Source: an uncultured Cohaesibacter sp.
GTDB lineage: Bacteria > Pseudomonadota > Alphaproteobacteria > Rhizobiales > Cohaesibacteraceae
Assembly: GCF_963664735.1 (NCBI RefSeq)
Contig: NZ_OY761553.1
Location: 1,503,303 to 1,567,302 of the forward strand
DNA: 64,000 nucleotides
Reading direction: 5' to 3'
The position numbers and the translations under genes were made by a program. Positions 55,193-63,215 of this stretch are shown piece after piece. The notes beneath the pieces were generated by a model, which was given only the letters and a program-made list of their open reading frames with translations, was not told where the DNA came from and ran no database searches. Positions within the stretch are counted from its first letter, which is position 1; each line of letters begins with the position of its first letter.

Positions 55193-55489
55193 GCCCCGGC
55201 ACTCACCTTTCTAGCGCTCCTTCTTTGATGGCATGGTCTCCACATATTCTACGGACGTAGGTGTGCGGATTTGTCCATTTGCAAAATCATTCTGTTTATT
55301 ATATTTGTTATTTCGAATATTAGTATATTCTAATTTTCCTTTCTGACTTTCTGCCCACTCGTTCGGGCGAGAGAAGACAGGAGCCAGAGCGCTTCCTCCC
55401 AATTGACAGCTTAGCGCGAGGAAAGCGCACCATAGCAATATGGGACAGGCATTCGGTTCTTCCGGGCCTGCCAGAAAAAGGAAAACAAG

Positions 55490-56707
55490 ATGGCTTATCG
55501 CAAGGATCTAAAAGAAGGCTACAGCCCCCTGCTCTTTCTCGCTTCCCTTGGCGCTGGGGGAGCGATGGTTTCCATGTATATGTTCTTCATGTTCATGGTG
55601 CCACATAAGGGACGACCGCTCGCAATCTATGACGACTGGATTGCCGCATTCAATGGCGACCAGATTGCCTACAAGATCATGATCCCGATTGTACTGCTAG
55701 GCATAGCGCTATTTGCCTATGTTCATGTGCGCACGCTTGTCTGGAATATCGTTGAGTTCAACAAATTCAAATCGAGTGGCGCTTATGAAGGCTTTGTGAA
55801 GTCAAACAATGGCATTCAGTTGATGGCTATCCCGCTTACGCTTGCCATGACAATGAATGGGGGCTTCATCGCTGGCGCAGTATTCGTTCCCGGCCTTTGG
55901 AGCCTGTCAGAATATCTGTTGCCCGCAGCGCTCGTTGGGTTTGGTATCATAGGCTATTTCGCGCTGAAGATTTTCTCCAACTTCATGGTCAATGCTTTGG
56001 TGCATGGGCATTTCGATTGCGAAAAGAACAATAGCTTGGCGCAAATGCTTTCCGTCTTCTCGCTGGCGATGGTCGGCGTCGGGTTTTCTGCAGCAGCCGC
56101 AATGAGCCACATTAAGGTGACGTCCGCGATTGGCTATATCGGTGCGTCCTTCTTCTTTGCTGCGGTCATCATCTTTGGATCCATCAAACTGGTTCTGGGG
56201 TTCCGGTCCATGATGAACCATGGCGTCAGTCAGGAGACCACCCCGACACTCTGGATCGTCATTCCGATCCTAACTGTGCTCGGTATCGGTCTATTCCGCA
56301 TGACGAAGGGCCTTGAGCACAATTTCGCCGCCCATGTTGAACCTGCAAGCTTGTTCTCCCTGCTGACATCGCTGATCGCGGTTCAGGCCGTGTTCGGGCT
56401 CATCGGCTATGCGATCATGAAGAAGGTCGGCTATTTCGAGCGGTTCGTATCCGGGCCGGACAAATCCCCCGGCTCTCTTGCCCTGATCTGTCCGGGAATC
56501 GCTGCGGTTGTCATGGCCAACTTCTTTATCAACTGGGGTCTGGTTGGGGTTGGCGTCGTTGAGAAATTCTCGATTGCATATTTCGTAATTTATGCGCCAG
56601 TGGTTTGGCTGCAGATCAAAACCTATCTGGTTATGTATCGTCTGGTCGGCAAGCTTCTACTCACAGACAAGAAGCCTCACGCAGCGCACCCAGCTCCTGC
56701 GGAATAG
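55490..56707 (+). CDS. TDT/SLAC1-like multi-pass membrane protein, TsoY-like
   Basis: A 405-residue protein with about ten transmembrane helices. The start follows AAGGAAAACAAG. The N-terminus SPLLFLASLGAGGAMVSMYM and FFMFMVPHKG are reminiscent of the TsoY family, some members of which are selenoproteins, and more distantly of TehA. Other segments are AIPLTLAMTMNGGFIAGAVF, ALVHGHFDCEKNN and FSIAYFVIYAPVVWLQIKTY. No in-frame TGA is present. It lies 3-4 kb from a true SLAC1-type gene. The family name is from memory and the transported species is unknown. Confidence 0.7.
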   Translation: MAYRKDLKEGYSPLLFLASLGAGGAMVSMYMFFMFMVPHKGRPLAIYDDWIAAFNGDQIAYKIMIPIVLLGIALFAYVHVRTLVWNIVEFNKFKSSGAYEGFVKSNNGIQLMAIPLTLAMTMNGGFIAGAVFVPGLWSLSEYLLPAALVGFGIIGYFALKIFSNFMVNALVHGHFDCEKNNSLAQMLSVFSLAMVGVGFSAAAAMSHIKVTSAIGYIGASFFFAAVIIFGSIKLVLGFRSMMNHGVSQETTPTLWIVIPILTVLGIGLFRMTKGLEHNFAAHVEPASLFSLLTSLIAVQAVFGLIGYAIMKKVGYFERFVSGPDKSPGSLALICPGIAAVVMANFFINWGLVGVGVVEKFSIAYFVIYAPVVWLQIKTYLVMYRLVGKLLLTDKKPHAAHPAPAE

Positions 56708-56755
56708 ACATCCGCTTCCTCCAGTCCTGTTACCTCCCACAGGACATTAGCAGAG

Positions 56756-56790
56756 CCCTGCTCCGGTTCTCCCGCTGGAGCAGGGTTTCT
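56756..56790 (+). terminator. Terminator after the TsoY-like gene
   Basis: CCCTGCTCC (56756-56764) pairs with GGAGCAGGG (56777-56785) around 12 bases, then TTTCTTAT. Confidence 0.85.
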
Positions 56791-57167
56791 TATATTGCTA
56801 CAAGCCTCTCCAACCCCGCGATTCCATGCTCACTAAAACTATCTGTAATTTTTACAGGGTTTGTTTGACAGCAGTAATGATGACGGAAGATTCTGTGATA
56901 TTGGAGCCAATTTTTTCGCGCTTCTTGCTGCCGCGTATTTCGCAATTTGTTAATCTTACGGTTAATCACAATTTACCAATGTTACACGGCATTGCCAAAA
57001 AGCCTTTTCCATCAAGCATGAAGCCTATTAACGATAGGCTGATCATGGCTTACCGGTAACGAATCGCGAATAACTTTGTAATCAAGGTTAATTTTTCGTT
57101 TATCGTTACAAAGAATTCCCCCATAATTTCAAACGCCTTGTTTAACGGCTAGGCGTAGCCTTTTGAG
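56791..57167. other. AT-rich region before the BTLCP gene
   Basis: About 375 bases, rich in A and T and without a supported gene. TAACGATA and TATCGTTA (about 57028 and 57102) form a widely spaced inverted repeat of unknown meaning. The promoter of the protease gene should lie here. Confidence 0.3.
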
Positions 57168-57836
57168 GTGAAACATTTGAAGGGGGTTGCCTTGTTCTGG
57201 CATATTCAACTGACACTCTTTGCGAAAAGAAGTCTGTTGGCCAGCGTGATAGCGGTCGGACTGACCGCAGGTCTCGCGCCAGACCCGGTCGCGGCTGCTA
57301 TCGTCGGCACGATGCGCGTGATGGAACGGACAAGCCCTCCAGCCGGACATGTGTATTTCTGTGCAAGCAACCCTGAATTCTGCAAACGTCACGGACAAGG
57401 AACCGTCGCCCTAAGCCAGCAGAGCTGGGACCAGCTCGTCAAGGTCAACGCCTCTGTAAATAGCAGCATCAAGTCGAAACCTGATGGTCGAATCGATCAG
57501 TGGTCTGCCTATGTGCGCGAAGGCGATTGTGAAGACTATGCGCTGACCAAACAACAAGAGCTGTTGCGCATGGGGTGGCCCTCGGATGCTCTGCTGATCA
57601 CAACAGCCTTCCTTGAAGATGGGACCTACCACGCAGTGCTGATGGTCAGGACCGATCGGGGCGAGTTCGTACTGGACAATCTGGTTCAGACCATTATGCC
57701 CTGGCAAGAAGTGCATTATCGCTGGAACAAGCGGCAGGCGGTGGGTAATCCGCAAATCTGGCAGCGCATAGCCGGCGCTCCTCAGCCGGGCACGCAAAGC
57801 CCCGTCGCTGGTGTGCGATTGCGAGGAAGCCAATAG
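57168..57836 (+). CDS. BTLCP transglutaminase-like cysteine protease
   Basis: A 222-residue exported protein of the bacterial transglutaminase-like cysteine protease family (PF06035). The triad is Cys121 (REGDCEDYALTKQQ), His155 (GTYHAVLMV) and Asp170 (FVLDNLVQTI). A hydrophobic signal segment (LLASVIAVGLTAGLAPDPVA) ends near residue 43. LapG, the best-known member, cuts a biofilm adhesin in response to c-di-GMP, but no LapD or adhesin gene is near. The start is GTG at 57168, or TTG at 57192, which has a better AAGGGGG ribosome site. Confidence 0.85.
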   Translation: MKHLKGVALFWHIQLTLFAKRSLLASVIAVGLTAGLAPDPVAAAIVGTMRVMERTSPPAGHVYFCASNPEFCKRHGQGTVALSQQSWDQLVKVNASVNSSIKSKPDGRIDQWSAYVREGDCEDYALTKQQELLRMGWPSDALLITTAFLEDGTYHAVLMVRTDRGEFVLDNLVQTIMPWQEVHYRWNKRQAVGNPQIWQRIAGAPQPGTQSPVAGVRLRGSQ

Positions 57837-58144
57837 GCTATTTCCCAAGGAGTTAAGCGGCTCTTGCCGCAAGCCTCTCACTCCCGGAGGCATATCGCGC
57901 CACAGGTGTCGCAAAAAGCCCTTGGCGTTCGGAAGATGGTACCAAGTCATATCGAGCGGAGGAGACTATTTTGGGGCCATCTTCAGGGAGACCATTCTAG
58001 CTTGAGCCGGACGGCCTTTTCACACTGCTGTCCTAACTGGCCTCGGAACCGCGTTTCGAGGCCTTTTTGTGTATCCATACAGAATTGGACTGGTCATGGG
58101 GTGCCTTCGGGGGTAGGTCTTTTGCAACATAAGGAAACGGGTAT
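57837..58144. other. Intergenic region with terminator
   Basis: About 310 bases between the protease and the flavoprotein genes. Only the terminator at 58039-58068 was recognised. Confidence 0.35.
58039..58068 (+). terminator. Intrinsic terminator
   Basis: GGCCTCG (58039-58045) pairs with CGAGGCC (58057-58063) around 11 bases, then five T. Confidence 0.88.
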
Positions 58145-59437
58145 ATGCAGAACGACCAGATAACAGTTGCAATCATTGGCGCCGGTGCGGCAGGGCTTAT
58201 CGCAGCCGACAGACTTTCGGCCATCGCACCGGATATTTCGATCAAGGTGTTTGATGCAATGCCCAGCCCGGCTCGTAAAGTGCTGATGGCAGGAAAAAGT
58301 GGCCTCAACATTTCCCATAAGTCTGGTATCGGTAACCCCGCATCCTTTGCTCAAAAATATGGTGATGCGGCCGAACGTATGGAGCCAATGCTCGCTGCCT
58401 TTGGCACTCAGGGCATTATGGATTGGATGGACGGTCTTGAGCAGGAACATTTTGTTGGCTCATCCAACAGGATCTTTCCCAAGGTCATGAAGGCATCGCC
58501 TCTCGTGCGCGCCGTCATGAAGCGACTAGAGGCCCGCGGTGTCACTCTGGCAACAAGACACAGATGGATCGGATGGAATTCGGACGGCGCTCTTTTATTT
58601 ACCACCCCCGAAGGCGAAAAAGCGGTTGAGGCGCAAGCCTGTCTTCTGGCTCTTGGAGGACCAAGCTGGCCCAAGCTGGGAACTGACGGCAAGTTCCTCG
58701 AGCCTCTGTCGGAACAGGGCATCGCTTCGGCTCCCTATCAACCAGCCAACTGCGGATTTGACGTAAACTTGCCTCTGGAACTTGGCAAAGACTGGGCAGG
58801 AACGCCGGTCAAGTCCGTAGGGCTCTCTTTTGCCGGGCGGACGGTGGTCGGTGACGTCATGATCTCCCTGCGCAAGGATGCTTCAGTACCAGCTGACGCT
58901 GATGAAAAGGTTTGTAGCCTTGAAGGAGGGTTGATCTATCTTCTCTCCAAGGCCTTGCGTGAAGCCATCAATGAGAATGGCTCTGCAACGCTCAGCCTTG
59001 ATCTGCGCCCGAACCTTAGCGAGGAACAAGTCAGGGAGCGGCTTGATCGCCCGCGTGGCAAACAGTCCTTTTCAAACCATTTGCGCCGGTGTCTCAAACT
59101 TCAAGGCGTGCAGGCTGCATTGCTGAAGACATTGACGGACAAGTCCGTCATGTCTGACAGTGGCGCTCTTGCTGCGGCCATCAAGGCTTTGCCGGTTACG
59201 GTCATAAGGCCACGCCCGATTGAGGAGGCGATCAGCACTGCTGGCGGCATCTTATTCAGCGAGATGGATGAGGATTTAATGGTCAAGCGCAAGCCCGGTC
59301 TCTTCATTGCGGGCGAAATTCTCGATTGGGAAGCCCCGACGGGGGGCTATCTGCTGACCGGCTGCCTGTCTCAAGGATATCACGCAGCAGAAGGGATCGC
59401 CCGTTATCTTTCGGCCTCTCATGAGGCGTCAGCTTAA
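58145..59437 (+). CDS. TIGR03862/BaiN-type flavoprotein
   Basis: A 430-residue FAD-dependent protein of the HI0933/BaiN family, closest to the TIGR03862 group. The N-terminal dinucleotide loop is VAIIGAGAAGLIAADRLSAI. The family motif RKVLMAGKSGLNISHKSG binds FAD. LALGGPSWPKLGTDGKFLEP and the C-terminal LFIAGEILDWEAPTGGYLLT with GCLSQGYHAAEGIA close the flavin site. Some BaiN members reduce bile acids, but the role of this branch is not settled. The start follows AAGGAAAC. It stands alone. Confidence 0.9.
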   Translation: MQNDQITVAIIGAGAAGLIAADRLSAIAPDISIKVFDAMPSPARKVLMAGKSGLNISHKSGIGNPASFAQKYGDAAERMEPMLAAFGTQGIMDWMDGLEQEHFVGSSNRIFPKVMKASPLVRAVMKRLEARGVTLATRHRWIGWNSDGALLFTTPEGEKAVEAQACLLALGGPSWPKLGTDGKFLEPLSEQGIASAPYQPANCGFDVNLPLELGKDWAGTPVKSVGLSFAGRTVVGDVMISLRKDASVPADADEKVCSLEGGLIYLLSKALREAINENGSATLSLDLRPNLSEEQVRERLDRPRGKQSFSNHLRRCLKLQGVQAALLKTLTDKSVMSDSGALAAAIKALPVTVIRPRPIEEAISTAGGILFSEMDEDLMVKRKPGLFIAGEILDWEAPTGGYLLTGCLSQGYHAAEGIARYLSASHEASA

Positions 59438-59605
59438 CGAGGACAAAACTCCGGATTTGACGCCAAGCGCGACGATGACAAAAAAGGCTATGGCACTGGG
59501 ACCGAGCCAGCGCTTCCAGCCTCTTGGCTGTTGCTTGAGGGACATGTGGGGGAAACCTTTGTTGCGTGTTCTGTATTTAGGTCCTAAGCCGGAAGCATCC
59601 TGACG

Positions 59606-59752
59606 TTAAAAACTCTGTAGCAGATTGCTGGCGAACATCGTCAGCATGACCAAACCCGACAGAGCGTAGACAACGGTCTTGATCCAGCCGCGATGACCCC
59701 GCATACGATCACGCAAGAAAACGTGATCATCACTGGTTGTTTTCTCAGCCAT
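59606..59752 (-). CDS. 48-residue single-pass membrane peptide
   Basis: A small frame from the ATG at 59752 to a TAA at 59606-59608. It starts MAEKTTSDDHVFLRDRMRGH, a charged cytoplasmic part, then has one transmembrane helix (IKTVVYALSGLVMLTMFASN) and a short end (LLQSF). CGGGAA lies about six bases upstream. It is the third gene in line after the D-amino-acid transaminase and the 31-residue peptide. Layout and composition look like a real small membrane protein, perhaps an accessory subunit, but no family is recognised. Confidence 0.55.
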   Translation of the reverse strand: MAEKTTSDDHVFLRDRMRGHRGWIKTVVYALSGLVMLTMFASNLLQSF

Positions 59753-59774
59753 ATTATTTTCCCGGCTATTGATC

Positions 59775-59795
59775 ATCCCGGACAAGTTCCGGGAT
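59775..59795. repeat. Short inverted repeat between the two small genes
   Basis: ATCCCGGA (59775-59782) and TCCGGGAT (59788-59795) form a perfect 8-bp hairpin with a five-base loop and no T run. It may be an mRNA processing or attenuating hairpin. Confidence 0.5.
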
Positions 59796-59830
59796 ATCTC
59801 TGGTTTGAATTCTCGCGTTTGGTCAGAACG

Positions 59831-59926
59831 TCAAATCGTCCAGACCAAAACCATTGCAGCCACAATCATCAGGCCTACAAGCAAGCTCGCGACCGGCTCA
59901 AAAAGCGGTTTGTTGAGATTTCTCAT
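59831..59926 (-). CDS. 31-residue single-pass membrane peptide
   Basis: A tiny frame from the ATG at 59926 to TGA at 59831. It follows AAGGG by eight bases, a good ribosome site. It starts MRNLNKPLFEP and continues with a single hydrophobic helix (VASLLVGLMIVAAMVLVWTI) to the end. Such layout (short polar N-terminus and one helix) is typical of small accessory peptides such as CydX, though it is not CydX itself. It lies 82 bases below the D-amino-acid transaminase stop. Confidence 0.55.
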   Translation of the reverse strand: MRNLNKPLFEPVASLLVGLMIVAAMVLVWTI

Positions 59927-59953
59927 GGTGTTGACCCTTACTTATCATTACAA

Positions 59954-59988
59954 GGTTGCCTTCAGGAGATGGGTCTCCTGAGGCAACC
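59954..59988. repeat. Long hairpin between dat and the small peptides
   Basis: GGTTGCCTTCAGGAGA (59954-59969) and TCTCCTGAGGCAACC (59974-59988) pair over 15 bp with one bulged T and a TGGG loop. No clear T run follows on the minus strand. It may end the dat message or lie in the leader of the 31-residue peptide. Confidence 0.7.
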
Positions 59989-60008
59989 CGTCAAGGGGTC
60001 AAGCAATA

Positions 60009-60863
60009 TTAGCTGAGTGTTTTCTTGGCGAAGTCGAGATAAATAGCCCGCAATTTCTTGCTGTAAGGCCCAGGCTTTCCGTCACCAATCTGGGTGCCAT
60101 CAAAGGAAACGACAGGCTGAACGAACATGGTCGCAGAGGTAACAAAAGCCTCGGCGGCATTCTTCACTTCATCTGGAGTAAAGCTGCGCTCTTCAACCGT
60201 CAGGCCGGCTTCTTGGGCGAGTGCCAGCACGGCCTTGCGGGTAATGCCATGCAGGATCTTGTTGGAAAGGGCACGGGTGATCAGCTTGCCATCCTTGGTA
60301 ATGATATGGGCATTGTTCGAAGAACCCTCGGTGATGAAACCATCTTCGACGAACCAGGCATCATTTGCCCCTTCGGCAACGGCCTGGCGCTTGGCCATAG
60401 AGGCGGGAAGCAGCGAAAGGGTCTTGATATCGCGGCGCTGCCAACGGATGTCCGGCTTGGAAACCACTTTAAGACCAGTTTCGGCGATCTTGTCAGCCTT
60501 AGCCCCCCTTGTCTGGGTAAACATGATGAGAGATGGCTTCAGCCCATCAGACCAGAGAAAGTTGCGATCTTCAGCACCGCGTGTGATTTGCAAATAGACG
60601 CTACCGGCCGAAATTCCGTTGCGCGCTATCAATTCATGCTGAATTTTCTCGATCTCTTCCATGGAGCATGGAGCAGGAATGTCGAGTTCCTTGAGAGAGC
60701 GCTGCAAACGAACCAGATGAGCGGCGTTGTCAACCAGCTTGCCATCCAGAATGGTCGATACTTCATAGACCCCATCTGCAAACAAAAAGCCACGGTCAAA
60801 AATAGAGATCTTGGCGTCTTCCTCGGGTAGGAATTCTCCATTGACATAGACGATGCGGGACAT
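60009..60863 (-). CDS. dat: D-amino-acid transaminase
   Basis: A 284-residue fold-type IV PLP enzyme. Features are MSRIVYVNGEFLPEEDAKIS, FDRGFLFADGVYEVSTILDG, the PLP lysine Lys147 in WQRRDIKTLSLLPASMAKRQ, and EGSSNNAHIITKDGKLITRA followed by LSNKILHGITRKAVLALAQE. These match DAAT rather than the IlvE copy at 23 kb. It makes D-glutamate or D-alanine from the corresponding oxo acids for peptidoglycan, or breaks down D-amino acids. AAGGAAGG lies upstream of the start. Confidence 0.9.
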   Translation of the reverse strand: MSRIVYVNGEFLPEEDAKISIFDRGFLFADGVYEVSTILDGKLVDNAAHLVRLQRSLKELDIPAPCSMEEIEKIQHELIARNGISAGSVYLQITRGAEDRNFLWSDGLKPSLIMFTQTRGAKADKIAETGLKVVSKPDIRWQRRDIKTLSLLPASMAKRQAVAEGANDAWFVEDGFITEGSSNNAHIITKDGKLITRALSNKILHGITRKAVLALAQEAGLTVEERSFTPDEVKNAAEAFVTSATMFVQPVVSFDGTQIGDGKPGPYSKKLRAIYLDFAKKTLS

Positions 60864-61236
60864 GAGGTAGCCTTCCTTTTCTTATTTTCCTTTGGTCTGA
60901 AATGTAACGGCTGTGCACCAAGCACTGTCCGCACTTGTGACCAAATCGCTTCATTGTCTATTGGAACGGTGCAAAAATAGAAACCTTTTGCACATATCGT
61001 CAGCTTAATCTTCTAGGACATTAGAACGCCCAAAAGTCGATTACAATTAGCCGGATTGAAGGACCAACAGCCAAACCGAGTTATACACGACAAAGCCGAT
61101 GGGACAAAAACACATATGGGAATCATCGTATAGCTGTGCGAAAAGCCCCATATCTTTCTTCAGCAGGTTTTGAGAATAAATTCTCTTGCCTGACCACTTG
61201 CCAGTTTTGTCGGATCAAGGACACCCCTTAGCCAAT
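60864..61236. other. Divergent intergenic region before the CDF transporter
   Basis: About 370 bases without a supported gene or notable repeat. It should hold the promoters of dat and the transporter gene. Confidence 0.3.
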
Positions 61237-62169
61237 ATGACCGATACCCCTACACGAAAAGAGAAAAACGGAAGCATAACCTCGCAGCAACTCGCTCTTG
61301 TGTCTGTGCTGGTTGCCGCCACGGTGCTGGCGTTGAAATATGCCGCATATGCAATGACCAACTCCGTTGGTCTCTATTCGGATGCTCTTGAAACACTGAT
61401 CAATCTTGCGGCTGCATTTGCTGTTCTTCTGGCCCTGCGGCTTGGAGAAAAACCGGCAGATCATAACCATCAGTTCGGACATCACAAGGCGGAGTATATT
61501 TCAGCAGTCGGGGAAGGTGTCCTTGTCGTATTGGCTGCAATCGCGATTTTCATGGAGGCCTATGAGGTTTTCATGTCGCCACGAGAGCTGAATGTACCTT
61601 TCATCGGGTTGGCCCTCAACGGCATTGCTGGCGTGCTCAATGGTGTATGGGCGTTCACCCTGGTGCGCCTTGGACGCAAGCTACGCTCCCCTGCTCTGGT
61701 CGCCGATGGCAGGCATCTTTATGCGGATGTCATTACATCTATTGGCGTTCTGGGAGGCGTTGGGCTGGCCACGCTGACCGGCCTTGTCTGGCTCGATCCG
61801 CTTCTGGCTATGTTTGTGGGCTGTTCAATTCTCTGGACGGGGTGGCAACTCATCAAAGGGTCGCTCAGTGGCCTGATGGACGAAGCCATAGATCCAGAAG
61901 AGCTGCAACAGCTGCGCCAGACCATCATGGACAATGCGGATGGTGCCATCGAAGCGCATGATATCCGCACCCGCCATGCGGGCCGCGTCATCTTTGTGGA
62001 ATTCCATTTGGTGGTGCCAAGCAAAATGACCGTCTATGCAGCGCATGCGATTTGCGACAGGATTGAGGATGCCCTCAAGAGGGAAATGCCTCATGCGGTT
62101 GTAACCATTCACATAGAGCCGGAATATATGGCCAATGAATCGGTGTTTGACGACACGCTGCCGATTTGA
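61237..62169 (+). CDS. CDF family cation efflux transporter
   Basis: A 310-residue protein from the ATG at 61237 (a TTG 17 codons earlier is less likely). It has six transmembrane helices and a C-terminal cytoplasmic domain, as usual for cation diffusion facilitators. The helix II metal site is in NSVGLYSDALETLINLAAAF, the loop motif is HNHQFGHHKAEYISAVGEGV, and the helix V site is DGRHLYADVITSIGVLGG. The C-terminal domain contains HDIRTRHAGRVIFVEFHLVV and VTIHIEPE. It exports divalent metal (Zn, Mn, Fe or Co) for protons; which metal is not clear. Confidence 0.92.
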   Translation: MTDTPTRKEKNGSITSQQLALVSVLVAATVLALKYAAYAMTNSVGLYSDALETLINLAAAFAVLLALRLGEKPADHNHQFGHHKAEYISAVGEGVLVVLAAIAIFMEAYEVFMSPRELNVPFIGLALNGIAGVLNGVWAFTLVRLGRKLRSPALVADGRHLYADVITSIGVLGGVGLATLTGLVWLDPLLAMFVGCSILWTGWQLIKGSLSGLMDEAIDPEELQQLRQTIMDNADGAIEAHDIRTRHAGRVIFVEFHLVVPSKMTVYAAHAICDRIEDALKREMPHAVVTIHIEPEYMANESVFDDTLPI

Positions 62170-62193
62170 TCCATCAAGACCCAAAATCTGGGC

Positions 62194-62976
62194 TCAGAGA
62201 TTGATGCTCTCAGACGCTTGGAAATTGTTATTGAAAACAAGTTCCACGCCCATCATTGGCCAACAGCCCCTGTTATATTCGATGATGCGGCCAGCGGTAT
62301 CGTTGTTGAAAGAACGTGAGCGCAGAAGCGGTGCTTTGTTCGAAATCTGTAAAAGGTTGGCCTCTTCATCTGTTGCAAAATCGCCGAAAATGCGCGTCTC
62401 ACTGCGAATATACTGCTTGATACCAGCGGCTTCGTAGGCTCCCAGAATCGTTCCTTCCCGCTCATAATCGGCAATGAAATCAGGAAAAACGCAGAGAGGA
62501 AATTCCTTCACCGCATAATAATAGGGCACCTCTTTAGCAAATTGAAGCATGCGTAGCTCGACAATCTCTGCATCCTGAGGCAGCCCGAACACCTTGGCGG
62601 CATCAGGGCTAACGCTCTTTCGCTCCAAAGACAACGTTTGCACCGGAGATGTCGCTTCATCAATGGAGGCATTTCCAGCATAGTTCTGGTGAACCACATA
62701 ACGCATGGCCAGATGACGAACGAAAACACCTACCCCCTTGCGCGACACCAGCCGCCCCTCTCGCTGCAAGCGTGAAAGCGCCTTACGCAAGGTGATGCGG
62801 TTAACGCCAAACATCTTTGCCAGATCGTCTTCTCCAGGGAGCTTGCTCCCTTCGGTCAGAAGCCCCGCCCCAATAGCACCGGTCAGCCGATCATAAATCT
62901 GCATCCAGATCGAACGGTTTCTCTTGTCTTCAAATGGCTGCTTGGCAAGAGCTATCAAATCATCTTCGTTCTGCAC
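62194..62976 (-). CDS. GntR/HutC family regulator with UTRA domain
   Basis: A 260-residue regulator. The N-terminal winged helix (about 25-90) contains IWMQIYDRLTGAIGAGLLTE, KLPGEDDLAKMFGVNRITLR and KALSRLQREGRLVSRKGVGV. The C-terminal UTRA ligand domain (about 105-250) has VFGLPQDAEIVELRMLQFAK and PFLRSR-like APLLRSRSFNNDTAGRIIEY. It is divergent from the sugar ABC binding-protein gene and is probably its repressor. HutC-type members respond to small metabolites such as sugars, amino sugars or histidine products. Confidence 0.9.
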   Translation of the reverse strand: MQNEDDLIALAKQPFEDKRNRSIWMQIYDRLTGAIGAGLLTEGSKLPGEDDLAKMFGVNRITLRKALSRLQREGRLVSRKGVGVFVRHLAMRYVVHQNYAGNASIDEATSPVQTLSLERKSVSPDAAKVFGLPQDAEIVELRMLQFAKEVPYYYAVKEFPLCVFPDFIADYEREGTILGAYEAAGIKQYIRSETRIFGDFATDEEANLLQISNKAPLLRSRSFNNDTAGRIIEYNRGCWPMMGVELVFNNNFQASESINL

Positions 62977-63044
62977 AGAACAACTCCCTTCAAGAGCCTA
63001 CGATAGTAGGTTTCAAATCATGGACGTCTTCATGCTCTCTGCTT

Positions 63045-63125
63045 AGCACACTGTAACAGAGGTTTCGTTTTTTGGGGGCCTATGTCACAGAAAATGTCAT
63101 CAAGCCGCGTCCCAACTGTCACAAA
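63045..63125. promoter_or_regulatory. Repeated TGTNACA elements between GntR gene and ABC gene
   Basis: The divergent control region has TGTAACA (about 63052), TGTCACA (about 63081), TGTCA (about 63092) and TGTCACA (about 63116). Repeated half-sites between a regulator and its likely target suggest an operator region. The exact operator is not known. Confidence 0.35.
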
Positions 63126-63215
63126 TCATTCTTGCTAGAAGCGTAAATACAGTCTCGTTCTGCTGTGTACACAGCAATATCCAATACGTCAAACTGGCCC
63201 CTTTGGAGACGTTTT

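Noticed and set aside
55490..56707. Selenocysteine codon in the TsoY-like gene
   Set aside because: The reading frame runs without an in-frame TGA to its stop, so this member is not a selenoprotein.
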